A DNA stretch of 56,100 bases from an uncultured Saprospiraceae bacterium (GCA_938028705.1 CALIZI010000058.1:1-56100); one strand, 5' to 3'; positions 39,024 to 48,292 are shown, counted from the first letter of the stretch. A program made the numbers and translations. The notes: generated from the sequence alone by a model not told the origin.

Positions 39024-40463
39024 TTGAAAGTATATCCGACACTTCGAGAAATTCAGGCTGATTTGCTGACCGGCAAACAAACTGTAAGCGGCATGGTTGA
39101 ACAATATCTAAGTCATATTGATTCGACGAATGACCTTAATATATATGTGGAGGTGTATGCTGACGAGGCGCGACAAAAAGCGGCTGAATTAGACCAAAAA
39201 ATCAATACTGCACCCGATAGTCTCGGCAAATTATTTGGTATGGTCACGTCGATTAAGGATGTGATTTGTCAGGAAGGGCATGGCGTGACGGCTGCTTCAA
39301 AGATTTTGGAGGGCTTTACTTCGCTGTATTCTGCAACGGCGGTGGAGCGAATGCTTGCTGAAGATGTTATTATCATCGGACGTACCAATTGCGACCAGTT
39401 TGCTATGGGTTCGACCAACGAAAATTCGGTATATGGACCTACGCTTAATGCTGCTGACCCTGAGAAAGTTCCCGGCGGTTCGTCGGGTGGTGCGGCGGTG
39501 TCAGTGCAGGCAGATACTTGTCTGACGGCACTGGGTTCGGATACGGGCGGTTCGGTGCGTCAGCCGGCTGCTTTTTGCGGTGTGCTGGGCTTTAAACCGA
39601 CTTATGGGCGTATTTCGCGTTATGGTTTGTTGGCTTATGCTTCTTCTTTTGACCAGATTGGTATTTTGGGTAGGAATATTGAGGATATTGCGTGTCTATT
39701 GGAAGTGATGGCGGGCGAGGATAAGATGGATAGTACATCGAGCCGACGGGCAGTTGACAATTATGAAGATTTTTTAAAAAATAATTTTAATAAAAAAGTA
39801 AAAATCGCTTACTTTGATACGGCGGTTGAACATAAAAGTATTGACGCTGATATTCGCCAACAGACGCTGAATTTTATTGACCAACTGAAAGCGGACGGTC
39901 ATACGGTAGAAGCGGTGGATTTTGCGTATTTGGATTATATCATTCCGGCATATTATGTGCTGACAACGGCGGAAGCCTCCTCAAATCTGTCACGCTACGA
40001 TGGCATACGTTATGGCTATCGTCATCCCGATGCGAAAAGTTTGCAGGAGACTTATGAGAAGTCGCGCACCGAAGGATTTAGTAAGGAAGTGAAGCGGCGG
40101 ATCATGCTCGGTACTTTTGTTTTGAGTGCCGGATATTATGATGCTTACTACGCCAAAGCACAAAAAGTACGGCGATTGATACAGGATAAAACGCTGGAAA
40201 TACTGGACGAATACGATTTTATTTTGATGCCGACCAGCCCCTCCCCTGCCTTTGATTTGGGTGAAAAAACAAGCGACCCCGTAGAAATGTATTTAGCCGA
40301 TATTTATACGGTACAGGCTAATATGGCGGGTATTCCGGCGATTAATATACCGCTTGGTACACACCAAAACGGTATGCCTGTTGGCATTCAGTTGATGGCA
40401 AAACACTTCAAAGAAGCTGATTTATTGGCTTATGCCAATTATGTTTTAAAAAATATCATATAA
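39024..40463 (+). CDS. gatA: Asp/Glu-tRNA amidotransferase subunit A
   Basis: GatA is the amidase subunit of GatCAB, which converts misacylated Glu-tRNA-Gln and Asp-tRNA-Asn to the correct amides. The amidase-signature catalytic residues are visible: the lysine in VTSIKDV, the cis-serine in PGGSSGGAA and the nucleophile in GSDTGGSVRQPAAFCG. FEMGSTNENS-type wording (FAMGSTNENSVYGPTLN) is typical. I prefer TTG 39024 (LKVYPTLREIQADL) because it fits the family N-terminus and the putative promoter; TTG 39003 is the alternative. gatB and gatC are not adjacent. Forty bases downstream of the upstream gap it stands as a single gene, followed by the transglycosylase gene on the same strand. Confidence 0.93.
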   Translation: MKVYPTLREIQADLLTGKQTVSGMVEQYLSHIDSTNDLNIYVEVYADEARQKAAELDQKINTAPDSLGKLFGMVTSIKDVICQEGHGVTAASKILEGFTSLYSATAVERMLAEDVIIIGRTNCDQFAMGSTNENSVYGPTLNAADPEKVPGGSSGGAAVSVQADTCLTALGSDTGGSVRQPAAFCGVLGFKPTYGRISRYGLLAYASSFDQIGILGRNIEDIACLLEVMAGEDKMDSTSSRRAVDNYEDFLKNNFNKKVKIAYFDTAVEHKSIDADIRQQTLNFIDQLKADGHTVEAVDFAYLDYIIPAYYVLTTAEASSNLSRYDGIRYGYRHPDAKSLQETYEKSRTEGFSKEVKRRIMLGTFVLSAGYYDAYYAKAQKVRRLIQDKTLEILDEYDFILMPTSPSPAFDLGEKTSDPVEMYLADIYTVQANMAGIPAINIPLGTHQNGMPVGIQLMAKHFKEADLLAYANYVLKNII

Positions 40464-40573
40464 CGTAAAACATTTTATACGACAAATCGTATAAGGTGTG
40501 GAAATATTATGTAGAGAGACGTGATGAATCGCGTTTTTATATGATATTAAATTATTCACTACAATACAATTTC

Positions 40574-41977
40574 ATGAAATTGAAGACGATATTAACAGGG
40601 TTTCTTATACTGTGTCTTACCGCATTATGCTTACTCGTACCGACCAATTTCGACGTACACGCACGAAATGTCAACGGTATTAATATGTCTAAAATCTCCG
40701 GTACCGGAGTCAATTATATTGAATTTGCCCCACCTACTTATACCGACCAAGAATATAAAGAGCGAGTGATGGCTATCCCCCAAGCGGAAATGCTGAGTTT
40801 TACGTACAATAGCCATGTCAGAAGCGGTATTGAAGCCTACACCGTCATACATCGAAATACTGCCGAGAGTGTACTTGGTTTGAAAGAGATTTATTTCCCG
40901 ATGTTTGAAGAAGCCCTTGCACGACATGGTGTACCCAAAGGACTTCGTTACCTTGCCATCATCGAATCGGCACTCAAGCCGACTGCCAAATCTCCGGCAG
41001 GTGCGGCGGGTTTGTGGCAATTCATTTCCTCTACGGGCAAAGAAAATGGTTTACGTATCAATTCGGAGGTGGATGAACGCCTTGACCCACGTTTGTCGAG
41101 TGAGGCAGCGGCGCGTTTTTTGGCAAGATTGCATAAGAAATTCGGTAATTGGCTGCTCGTCATTGCTGCCTATAATTGCGGACCAACGCGAGTGAGCAAT
41201 GCGATTAAAAAAGCAGGTAGCCGCGATATTTGGAAATTGTACAAATATCTGCCCAAAGAAACACGCGGATATGTGCCACTATTTATAGGCTCGGCTTATT
41301 TGGTCAATTATTATCATTTTCACCAACTCAATCCGGTCTATCCCGAAGCTGCCTATTACGATGTAGAAACAACTACCGTTTATGATAAAATGAGTTTTAA
41401 AAGCATCAGCGAATTGAGTGGTACGCCGATGTATCAGGTCGAATACCTCAACCCAAGTTTTAAGAAAAAATACATTCCTGCATATAGAAAAGGATATACA
41501 CTTGTACTTCCGAAATTAGGTATGGCTACATGGCGAGGCGATTATAGTGCAGCACCGCCCGTTGTGGCTTCCACTTATACGCCACCTCCTGCCAAAACCT
41601 ACGTGCCGCCCGCAGCTACACAAAATACCTATACCAGAGTGGTTTCTCCACCACCTACGCCCGTTGTGACAGAAGATGTGGTGGTCTCGAAACCAAGACC
41701 CGTGGTGGTCAAAAAGAAAAAGAAGAAGAAGAAAAAGAAAAAAGTCAAATACGTCAACGACCGTAAAGAAAAACCCGTTGGAGAGCGTGAAACCGTCAAA
41801 ATCAAAGTAGGTGGCGAGGAAAAAGAAGTCGTCATTTATGAAATGAAACGCGGTGACAACCTTTCTATGATTGCTTCAAAATATCCGGGTGTTACGGTAA
41901 AAGACATTATACGACTCAATAATATTAAAGACTATCGCAAACTCAGACGCGGTACGCGACTTTACATCGGCTCGTGA
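40574..41977 (+). CDS. MltD-like membrane-bound lytic transglycosylase with LysM
   Basis: The 467-residue exported protein cuts the glycan strands of peptidoglycan. A signal or anchor segment spans 5-23. The SLT domain (about 115-260) has the catalytic glutamate E131 in AIIESALKP, then AAGLWQFISSTG and AAYNCGPTRVSNAI. After a Pro-rich linker there is an uninterrupted run of about eleven lysines (near 378-388). A C-terminal LysM module (about 421-466, YEMKRGDNLSMIASKYPG...LRRGTRLYIGS) binds murein. I use the ATG at 40574; earlier starts lie in a stretch resembling a dispersed repeat (GTAGAGAGACGTGATGAATC, 40510-40529). An 8-bp hairpin TTATACGA/TCGTATAA sits at 40475-40494 between it and gatA. 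Confidence 0.9.
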   Translation: MKLKTILTGFLILCLTALCLLVPTNFDVHARNVNGINMSKISGTGVNYIEFAPPTYTDQEYKERVMAIPQAEMLSFTYNSHVRSGIEAYTVIHRNTAESVLGLKEIYFPMFEEALARHGVPKGLRYLAIIESALKPTAKSPAGAAGLWQFISSTGKENGLRINSEVDERLDPRLSSEAAARFLARLHKKFGNWLLVIAAYNCGPTRVSNAIKKAGSRDIWKLYKYLPKETRGYVPLFIGSAYLVNYYHFHQLNPVYPEAAYYDVETTTVYDKMSFKSISELSGTPMYQVEYLNPSFKKKYIPAYRKGYTLVLPKLGMATWRGDYSAAPPVVASTYTPPPAKTYVPPAATQNTYTRVVSPPPTPVVTEDVVVSKPRPVVVKKKKKKKKKKKVKYVNDRKEKPVGERETVKIKVGGEEKEVVIYEMKRGDNLSMIASKYPGVTVKDIIRLNNIKDYRKLRRGTRLYIGS

Positions 41978-42187
41978 ATATCGAATATCGAGGTATGTTT
42001 AGATTTGCCGTAAAAGTAATTGACACTTTTTCACGCAGAGAACGCAGAGTTCGCAGAGGGATGCTACATTAAACTTCCGCGAACTCTGCGTTCTCTGCAT
42101 GATTACTCCATTTGGAAAGTTTACTACATTTCAAGAAAGTGTCAACCATATTTCTAAACATGCCAATATCGAACAAGGAATATCGAA
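41976..42187. repeat. CGCAGAG palindromic element nested inside a GAATATCGA phrase pair
   Basis: The outer words GAATATCGAATATCG...GTATGTTTAGA (41976-42003) face TCTAAACATG...GAATATCGA (about 42152-42187). Inside, 42016-42145 is an element bounded by TTGACACTTT and AAAGTGTCAA, with stem CACGCAGAGAACGCAGAGTT pairing with AACTCTGCGTTCTCTGC. A second copy of the inner element is at 48556-48687. The remaining part of the gap to hemA (42188-42479) has more TATCGAA/GATATTC words but no gene. Confidence 0.8.
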
Positions 42188-42380
42188 TGTAGAAGTTTTT
42201 TTTGTATAAAAATTATAAATTATAATTTTAATATGATACGCTAGACTTCGATATTCAAAAAGATGTATTGAGTTTCAAATCCCAAAATTCAATGAGCCAC
42301 TAATGCCCCATTACCACCTTAGATTTAATCTAAATAAGCCTATCTGTCTTTTAGATTACATAAATAAAAAATACCTGCCG

Positions 42381-42388
42381 TATCTTTG
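42381..42388 (+). promoter_or_regulatory. Candidate -7 box for hemA
   Basis: TATCTTTG matches the -7 octamer before tRNA-Ser. It is about 92 nt before the hemA start. The palindrome TTAGATTTAATCTAA lies 48 nt farther upstream. Confidence 0.45.
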
Positions 42389-42479
42389 TGAGACTATTAT
42401 ACGTTAATAAGTAGGGTGCTGATTCATTAAACACTTAATTTTCAGCATATTACCTATATTTCGCTAATCACTACAGGTT

Positions 42480-43733
42480 TTGAGAAATTACAGAATACTA
42501 ACGGTCACACACAAAACGACGAATACGGACGATATTGCCGGGTTCATCATTCCTACGGATGATAAAACCATTCTTATGGAACGTCTTGCCGAACTCCGTG
42601 AACAATATGGTCTGCATGAGTTGATGTACTTGGCTACCTGCAATCGTGTCCTGTTTTTTTTCGTCAGTCATACTACTCCTGACAGCGATTTTATTACCAC
42701 CTTTTTCCAATCCATCAATCCGGCTTTAAGCACTGCCAATACCGATACGATTTCCGAAAAAGTCTTGTACTTTGAAGGGCAGGAAGCTATCCGCCATTTG
42801 TACGAAATTGCGGCTTCTGTGGATTCTATGGTTGTTGGTGAACGTGAGATTTTCAGACAATTGCGTGAAGCCTACGAAGCGTGTCGTGCTGCCAAACTTA
42901 CGGGTGATAATATTCGCATTGCTATGCGTACCGTTGTGGAAGTGGCAAAGGAGGTGTATGCCACGACTCGCATTGGCGAAAAACCCGTCTCTGTGGTGTC
43001 TTTGGCTTTCCGCAAATTGCAGGCACAAATTGACTTATCCGAATCGCGTTTTCTCATTGTGGGTGCAGGCAAAACGAACACATTATTTGCCAAATTTATG
43101 TTGAAACATGGTTATAAAGATGCCAGTGTTTTCAACCGCAGCCTTGCCAATGCCCAATTACTCGCCAACGAACTCAAAGCAACCGCTTTTACACTCGCTG
43201 ATTTGGAAAATTACGACTCCGGTTTTGATGTTATGGTCGTGTGTACGGCGGCAATTGAGCCGATTGTCACGAAAGCAATTTATCAAAAAATAAATGAAAA
43301 TAAAGAGCGAAAAATTATTATTGATTTATCGCTTCCGCGAAATGTGAGCGATGATGTGGTCGAAAATTTTGACATCGAATATATTGATATTGAGAAACTC
43401 CGCCAATTGGCAAAACAGAACATGGCATTCAGGCTCAATGAAGTAGAAAAAGCCAAGAAACTTATCGACAAGCGGGTGGATGAATTTAAAATGCGTTTTC
43501 GTCAGCGTCAGATTGAGCGTGCTATGAGTGATGTGCCTACCCAAATCAAATCTATTAAGGCACACGCTATGGACAGCGTCTTCAAGAATGAACTCGACAA
43601 ACTCAACCCCGAAGCCCGCGAACTCGTAGAACGCATGATGGACTATATGGAAAAACGTTGCATCGGTATTCCTATGGTCGCCGTCAAAGATGCCTATCGA
43701 AAATTGCATAAGAGAGTAGAGAGTGACGAGTAG
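42480..43733 (+). CDS. hemA: Glutamyl-tRNA reductase
   Basis: HemA reduces Glu-tRNA-Glu to glutamate-1-semialdehyde, the first committed step of C5-pathway haem synthesis. The 417-residue protein has the nucleophile C54 in YLATCNRVL, the VGEREIFRQLREAYE block, the NADPH motif LIVGAGKTNTLFAKFM and a C-terminal dimerisation helix. The start is TTG 42480, giving MRNYRILTVTHKT, the conserved first strand; no ATG is available nearby. The last codons (about RVESDE) and the TAG stop fall inside a GAGTAGTGAG phrase array, so the natural C-terminus probably ended slightly differently. No other haem genes are adjacent. Confidence 0.93.
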   Translation: MRNYRILTVTHKTTNTDDIAGFIIPTDDKTILMERLAELREQYGLHELMYLATCNRVLFFFVSHTTPDSDFITTFFQSINPALSTANTDTISEKVLYFEGQEAIRHLYEIAASVDSMVVGEREIFRQLREAYEACRAAKLTGDNIRIAMRTVVEVAKEVYATTRIGEKPVSVVSLAFRKLQAQIDLSESRFLIVGAGKTNTLFAKFMLKHGYKDASVFNRSLANAQLLANELKATAFTLADLENYDSGFDVMVVCTAAIEPIVTKAIYQKINENKERKIIIDLSLPRNVSDDVVENFDIEYIDIEKLRQLAKQNMAFRLNEVEKAKKLIDKRVDEFKMRFRQRQIERAMSDVPTQIKSIKAHAMDSVFKNELDKLNPEARELVERMMDYMEKRCIGIPMVAVKDAYRKLHKRVESDE

Positions 43734-43844
43734 AGAGTAGTGAGTAGTGAGTACAAAATGCTGTAATGCGATAATGCTGAAATGCGATAATGAAATTCAC
43801 CTTATTACAACATTATCGCATTTGAACATTATTGCATTATTCAC
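43712..43844. repeat. Two phrase arrays filling the hemA/DUF4249 convergent gap
   Basis: GAGAGTAGTGAGTAG words (43712-43754) contain the hemA stop codon. They are followed by an inverted GCGATAATGCTGAAAT array (43757-43790 with 43800-43838). The second array ends at the stop codon of the minus-strand DUF4249 fragment (43845-43847). The whole intergenic space is phrase sequence. Confidence 0.85.
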
Positions 43845-44276
43845 TCATTCAATTATCCATTCCGTAGTGTTTTGTAAAGAAAAAATACCTTGTCCGTTTT
43901 CTACATTGGTATGTACAATGACGGGTTCGGCAAAGGGATTGTCTTGTGCAATAGTGTAGGCAATGAGTGTTTTTGCAAAAAGGTATTTATCGCGTGTAAT
44001 GGCATTCACCTCCACTTTAAGCTCATATTTTGTAGTGTCTCTTTTATTAGATAATAATTCGATGTGATAGGTCTCTCCGTCAAAAGCATCATCTTTTAAA
44101 TACTGACTTTCCTCAACTTTTTCCATATAAGGCGTATAGCTCTTTACATAGTCATACCATGATGAATTTGGGTCGGATTTATAAGTTACACGTAGTTTAA
44201 ATTCATAATAATTATCAATTCCACCTTCGTCTTGCAATGCAATTTTATAAATATCCTGCTCCTTACCCTCAATCAT
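43845..44276 (-). CDS. DUF4249 lipoprotein, C-terminal part (frameshift-split gene)
   Basis: These 143 residues (from MIEGKEQDIYKIALQDEGG) correspond to the C-terminal half of the intact neighbour at 44819-45754. The shared ending NPFAEPVIVHTNVENGQGIF is nearly identical. The ATG overlaps the stop of the upstream half as ATGA. Either one base was lost from a single gene, leaving a broken gene, or the half is made by translational re-initiation. It lacks any signal peptide, so alone it would stay in the cytoplasm, which favours inactivation or a sequencing error. Confidence 0.75.
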   Translation of the reverse strand: MIEGKEQDIYKIALQDEGGIDNYYEFKLRVTYKSDPNSSWYDYVKSYTPYMEKVEESQYLKDDAFDGETYHIELLSNKRDTTKYELKVEVNAITRDKYLFAKTLIAYTIAQDNPFAEPVIVHTNVENGQGIFSLQNTTEWIIE

Positions 44277-44686
44277 AATATTGCTGCCATTGGTATACTC
44301 ACTAATTCAAAAACAGGCTCATTGGGTATCGTTTGAGTGGCAGATATGGATTCAAAGCCTTCCGCATCAACGGTGATTTTATACCTTTTTCCGGCTTGTA
44401 GCGGCTCATTGAGGAGGTATTGATATTGATAATTATTCCCCAAATCTTCAAATGTGGCAAATAGCACATCATCCTCGTACAATTGAATGCTTGCTCCACC
44501 GATACCCTCAATTTCCACACTATCTATTATCGAACTGCTTTTTGTTAATATGCCCTCTATTTTAGCATTATCCTGATAACAACACGATATAGTAATTTCC
44601 GGCTCGTAATCAGGAAGTTCTATATCTGCCACCTGTTCGCAAGATATTATTAGAACCAATATTGAAAGATATATTAAGTGCTTCAT
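44273..44686 (-). CDS. DUF4249 lipoprotein, N-terminal part (frameshift-split gene)
   Basis: This 137-residue reading frame has a lipobox (LIISC, C16) and the opening CEQVADIELPDYEPEI, which parallels CEQVVEIELPEHDSQL in the adjacent intact paralogue. YEDDVLFATFEDL also aligns with YEDDVLLGDFEVG. It stops at MAAIL, where the paralogue continues, and the C-terminal half follows in the -1 frame with a 4-nt ATGA overlap. No slippery heptamer precedes the junction. DUF4249 proteins are surface lipoprotein partners of TonB receptors, so this was probably a second partner of the receptor at 45866-48292. Confidence 0.78.
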   Translation of the reverse strand: MKHLIYLSILVLIISCEQVADIELPDYEPEITISCCYQDNAKIEGILTKSSSIIDSVEIEGIGGASIQLYEDDVLFATFEDLGNNYQYQYLLNEPLQAGKRYKITVDAEGFESISATQTIPNEPVFELVSIPMAAIL

Positions 44687-44690
44687 TTTT

Positions 44691-44815
44691 GATAATGTTA
44701 GAATGGGTTAATGCGATAATGCTGAAATATGATAATGTTGCAATAACGTGAATTTCATTATCGCATTTTGAACATTATCGCATTAAAGCATTACTAACAT
44801 TATCGCATTATTTTC
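44691..44815. repeat. GCGATAATG phrase inverted repeat between DUF4249 paralogues
   Basis: The left arm 44691-44740 (GATAATG, AATGCGATAATGCTGAAATA) and right arm 44757-44815 (CATTATCGCATT words) flank a loop with AACGTGAA (44745-44752). It extends from just upstream of one DUF4249 start to within a few bases of the stop of the other. Confidence 0.85.
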
Positions 44816-44818
44816 TCA

Positions 44819-45754
44819 TTAATCAATAATCACTTCCGTACTGTTTTCGATAGAAAAAATACCTTGTCCGTTTTCTACATTAGTATGTACAATGACGGGT
44901 TCGGCGAATGGATTGCCTTGTGCATTGAAGTAGGCTTGCATAGATTTTGAAAAGAAGTATTTGTCGCGGGAAATCATGTTGACCTCTATTTTAATATCCA
45001 CATAGGATGTATCTTGGGGCCACATCAATAATTCAACATTATATGTACTCGCATCAAACAAATCATCTTTGAGAAGTAGTGACCCTCTGTTACCTTCTTC
45101 CACTCCCGGTGTGAAACTTTCTGTCCATCCTTTCCCCCACTCCCCGTATCCCCAACCATTCGGGTATGTGTTTTTGATAAAGACATTAAATTCAAAATAA
45201 TTATCCTGATTGGGTATATCCTGTACAATAATATCAAAGGCATCCATAACATAGCCCTCAAGTCCGGGTCGGCTCATGGGGTCATAGCTTACACTCAAAA
45301 TGTCGGGCGGCGGAAGCAATTGTTGTACAGCAGATGCCGATTCATATCCGGGAGCTTCAGCGGTCATTTTATAAGTCTTTCCAATTTCCAAAGATTCGGA
45401 AAGTTCCAATAAATACAACCTTGTAATCCTGTCAATCTCACTTTCTCCAAATGTGGGGTTTCCTAATGAATCAACTCCCAAAAAAGAGGTATAATAAGTC
45501 GTATCAAAACCCACTTCAAAATCTCCCAACAACACGTCATCTTCATACAATTTGATACTGGCATCCCATACATCATCTGGATTTTCAAGACTTGTAATCG
45601 AAAGGCTTTTGGTCAAAAAAGCGGTCACTTTTGTATCACCTGCCTCATAAAAAGAGGACAAGACCAACTGCGAATCATGCTCAGGAAGTTCAATCTCTAC
45701 GACTTGTTCGCAGGCTATTATAAATATGATTAAAATGAATGGTATATATTTCAT
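44819..45754 (-). CDS. DUF4249 family lipoprotein
   Basis: The 311-residue lipoprotein (lipobox FIIAC, C15) has the DUF4249 layout: an N-terminal Ig/carboxypeptidase-regulatory-like strand set with ASIKLYEDDVLLGDF, a linker with TAEAPGYESASAV, and a C-terminal domain ending FAEPVIVHTNVENGQGIF. Such proteins sit next to TonB-dependent receptors in Bacteroidota and probably act as extracellular ligand-capturing lids, by analogy with SusD; that role is inference. It is downstream of the receptor gene with a phrase hairpin in between. I use the ATG at 45754 rather than 45775 because it places a standard signal peptide directly at the start. Confidence 0.88.
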   Translation of the reverse strand: MKYIPFILIIFIIACEQVVEIELPEHDSQLVLSSFYEAGDTKVTAFLTKSLSITSLENPDDVWDASIKLYEDDVLLGDFEVGFDTTYYTSFLGVDSLGNPTFGESEIDRITRLYLLELSESLEIGKTYKMTAEAPGYESASAVQQLLPPPDILSVSYDPMSRPGLEGYVMDAFDIIVQDIPNQDNYFEFNVFIKNTYPNGWGYGEWGKGWTESFTPGVEEGNRGSLLLKDDLFDASTYNVELLMWPQDTSYVDIKIEVNMISRDKYFFSKSMQAYFNAQGNPFAEPVIVHTNVENGQGIFSIENSTEVIID

Positions 45755-45761
45755 GAATATT

Positions 45762-45862
45762 GGTTGATAGTTCATGGTTCATAGTTCATAGTCGATAGAC
45801 TAACGTGAAGCAAAATTCGTGTTTACTTATCGACTATGAACTATGAACTACTAACCATGAAC
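45762..45862. repeat. TAGTTCATGG phrase inverted repeat between receptor and DUF4249 gene
   Basis: Left arm 45762-45798 (GATAGTTCATGGTTCATAGT...) and right arm 45828-45862 (CGACTATGAACTATGAACTA...) surround a loop containing AACGTGAA (45802-45809). It fills the gap between the receptor stop (45866) and the DUF4249 start. A single-armed array of the same phrase lies at 22044-22075. Confidence 0.85.
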
Positions 45863-45865
45863 TGA

Positions 45866-48292
45866 TTAGAATTCAAATCCCCAACTGAATGAAGGAATGA
45901 TGGTAAAAATACTGAGTTGTTTAAACTTTTGTCGTCTGACAATTTCTCCTGTCAATTCATCATAAGTATAATCATTGTCAGTATAAATAAAAAACGGATT
46001 TTTGCGGTTGTAAAAGTTGTATGCGCCAATGGTGAATTTGCGTTTGTAGCGTTTTTTCTGTTTGATAAAATCCACGCCAATATCCAAGCGGTGGTAAGCG
46101 TCCATACGGAAAGCATTTTTATCTGAAGGGCGTTCTATGGTGATCTCGTTATAGCCATTGCTGTAATTGCTTGGCAGATACACCTCCGAGCGCGAGACAG
46201 GTAGCGTAATGGCATTCCCCGTACCATAGACCCACGTAGCAGAAGCAGAAATACGGTCACTAAAATCGTGAATCACGACAGCCGAAATATCGTGCCGACG
46301 GTCGTATTTGAACGGATATACTCTGCCGCCATTGATGTTTTCAAATTGGCGGTCGGTCCATGAAAGCGTATAACCGAGCCAACCCGTTGTCTGTCCTTTT
46401 TTCTTTTGTACAAAAAACTCCGCACCATAAGATTCGCCTTCGCCCTGTTCTATTTTATCCTGCCAATCGCCGAAGTCAATAAAACTCGCGCCTTCTTTAT
46501 ACGAAACCAAGTTTGTCATTTTTTTATAATAGCCCTCCACGCTAAATTCAAATTTATCATTAAAGGTCTTGGCTACCCCCAAGGCGGTTTGCCACGAAAA
46601 TTCAGGTGCAACGCGGGCTGTTGAAGGCAGCCAAAGGTCGGTAGGTAAGCCGATACCTTCATTGGTGAGCAGGTGAAGATACTGCGTCATGGTAGCATAA
46701 GAGGCTTTTATCGCCACATCGCGGGGCAGCAAATATCGCAAGCCCACACGCGGCTGTACCGACCAGTAGGTCTCATTTTCCACCACAAAAGCCGAACCAT
46801 GTACACCTATATTTGCCTTAAAATTTTGACCAATCGTAATCTCATCTTCCAAGTAGGCAGTATAATCCATCGAGGTCGTATTGGTAGAACCAATGAGCGT
46901 ATCCAGTGAAAATTCCTGCCCTTCCTCTATCTTAAAATTCAATGCGCCGGGCTTAAAAGTATGATGCGTAGCACTTGTTCCAAAGCGAATGTGATTAGAA
47001 GGATTGGGCAGATAATCGAAATCAATTTTAGCAGCAAAATCCTCTATGCCCGATAAATATTTGGCAGCATAATTGGCTTCATACACCACATCACCGTTTA
47101 GTCTTTCTTCCTCGCTCGCCTCCACGCCCGTATCCAGATTGTAGCGGCTGTATGTAGCGGTCACATTACTGAATAACTTATTGCTAAACAAGTGATTATA
47201 CCGTAAAGCGGAGGTAATATTGCCCCAATCCAGGCTCGACCTTATACCATAGGTCGATTCATAACTCTGTCCACCAAACACGCCATCGTCACCTTCATCC
47301 ACCTTCACAAAAAAGCGGTCATCACCCGTATATACGCTTGCGTACAATCGGTCATTTTCACTAAATTTATGATTGATTTTTGCATTAACATCATAAAAAT
47401 AATAACCAAAACCAAAATCCACGCCTTCCTGTGCTGCGGATGCAGCTTGGATAAATGGTTTTGCCAATAAATCCAAATACGTCCGCCTACCCGAAACGAT
47501 AAACGAAGTCCGGTCTTTCCAAATCGGACCTTCCAGTGTCAGCCGCGAAGAAATCAGTCCGATACTACCCGTACCTTTAAATTCCTTCATATTACCTTCC
47601 TTCATATTAATCTCCAATACAGACGACAAACGCCCTCCGAAACGCGCCGGAAAACCACCTTTCGTAAGTGTCACATTCTTTATCGCATCTGCATTAAACA
47701 CCGAGAAAAAACCAAAGAGGTGAGAGACATTATAAACGGGTACACCATCCAACAAAATCAGGTTTTGGTCGGGGCTGCCGCCGCGTACATACAAGCCACT
47801 CGTTCCTTCACCGCCCGACTGCACACCGGGCAGCAACTGCAAGGATTTGAGTATATCCACCTCTCCAAGCAAGGCAGGCAATTTTTTGATTTGCTGCACA
47901 GGAACAGACATCTGACTCATCTGCGTTTTTTGCTCTACGCGGTCATATTTCTCAGCAGTCACGACCACCTCCTCAAGTGCCGCACCCGTACCCAATGTGA
48001 AATTCATCGTCACATCTTTATCCAGATAAATCCGGTAATATTTCGTCTCATAGCCCACATAAGATACCGCCAGATAGACCGAATCTTTTGGCAATGTCAG
48101 GCTATAAAAACCAAAGGTGTTGGCAGTCGTGCCTTTGCTTTTTATGGGGTCAAAAACATTAGCGGCAATGAGTTTTTCGCCCGTTTCGGCATCCTCCACA
48201 TAGCCGCTGATGGTATATCGCTCCTCCTGTGCATCTGCATTAATAGTGCAAAACCACAGCAAAGCAAAAAGAACATAGTGTAAGTTTTTCAT
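45866..48292 (-). CDS. TonB-dependent receptor with N-terminal carboxypeptidase-regulatory-like domain
   Basis: The 808-residue outer membrane receptor imports a ligand using TonB energy. A signal peptide is cut near ADA|Q (21/22). The beta-sandwich domain (about 27-100, YTISGYVEDAETGEKLIAAN, SYVGYETKYYRI) is typical of Bacteroidota receptors. The plug domain (about 105-230) includes LPALLGEVDILKSLQLLPGV and SGLYVRGGSPDQNLILLDG. The barrel runs to the terminal aromatic strand SWGFEF. The following DUF4249 lipoproteins suggest a receptor-lipoprotein complex. The substrate cannot be told from sequence; no sigma/anti-sigma or hydrolase genes are nearby. Confidence 0.94.
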   Translation of the reverse strand: MKNLHYVLFALLWFCTINADAQEERYTISGYVEDAETGEKLIAANVFDPIKSKGTTANTFGFYSLTLPKDSVYLAVSYVGYETKYYRIYLDKDVTMNFTLGTGAALEEVVVTAEKYDRVEQKTQMSQMSVPVQQIKKLPALLGEVDILKSLQLLPGVQSGGEGTSGLYVRGGSPDQNLILLDGVPVYNVSHLFGFFSVFNADAIKNVTLTKGGFPARFGGRLSSVLEINMKEGNMKEFKGTGSIGLISSRLTLEGPIWKDRTSFIVSGRRTYLDLLAKPFIQAASAAQEGVDFGFGYYFYDVNAKINHKFSENDRLYASVYTGDDRFFVKVDEGDDGVFGGQSYESTYGIRSSLDWGNITSALRYNHLFSNKLFSNVTATYSRYNLDTGVEASEEERLNGDVVYEANYAAKYLSGIEDFAAKIDFDYLPNPSNHIRFGTSATHHTFKPGALNFKIEEGQEFSLDTLIGSTNTTSMDYTAYLEDEITIGQNFKANIGVHGSAFVVENETYWSVQPRVGLRYLLPRDVAIKASYATMTQYLHLLTNEGIGLPTDLWLPSTARVAPEFSWQTALGVAKTFNDKFEFSVEGYYKKMTNLVSYKEGASFIDFGDWQDKIEQGEGESYGAEFFVQKKKGQTTGWLGYTLSWTDRQFENINGGRVYPFKYDRRHDISAVVIHDFSDRISASATWVYGTGNAITLPVSRSEVYLPSNYSNGYNEITIERPSDKNAFRMDAYHRLDIGVDFIKQKKRYKRKFTIGAYNFYNRKNPFFIYTDNDYTYDELTGEIVRRQKFKQLSIFTIIPSFSWGFEF

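Noticed and set aside
44260-44290. Programmed frameshift in the split DUF4249 gene
   Set aside because: There is no slippery heptamer or downstream stem at the junction, only an ATGA overlap; simple mutation or re-initiation is more likely.
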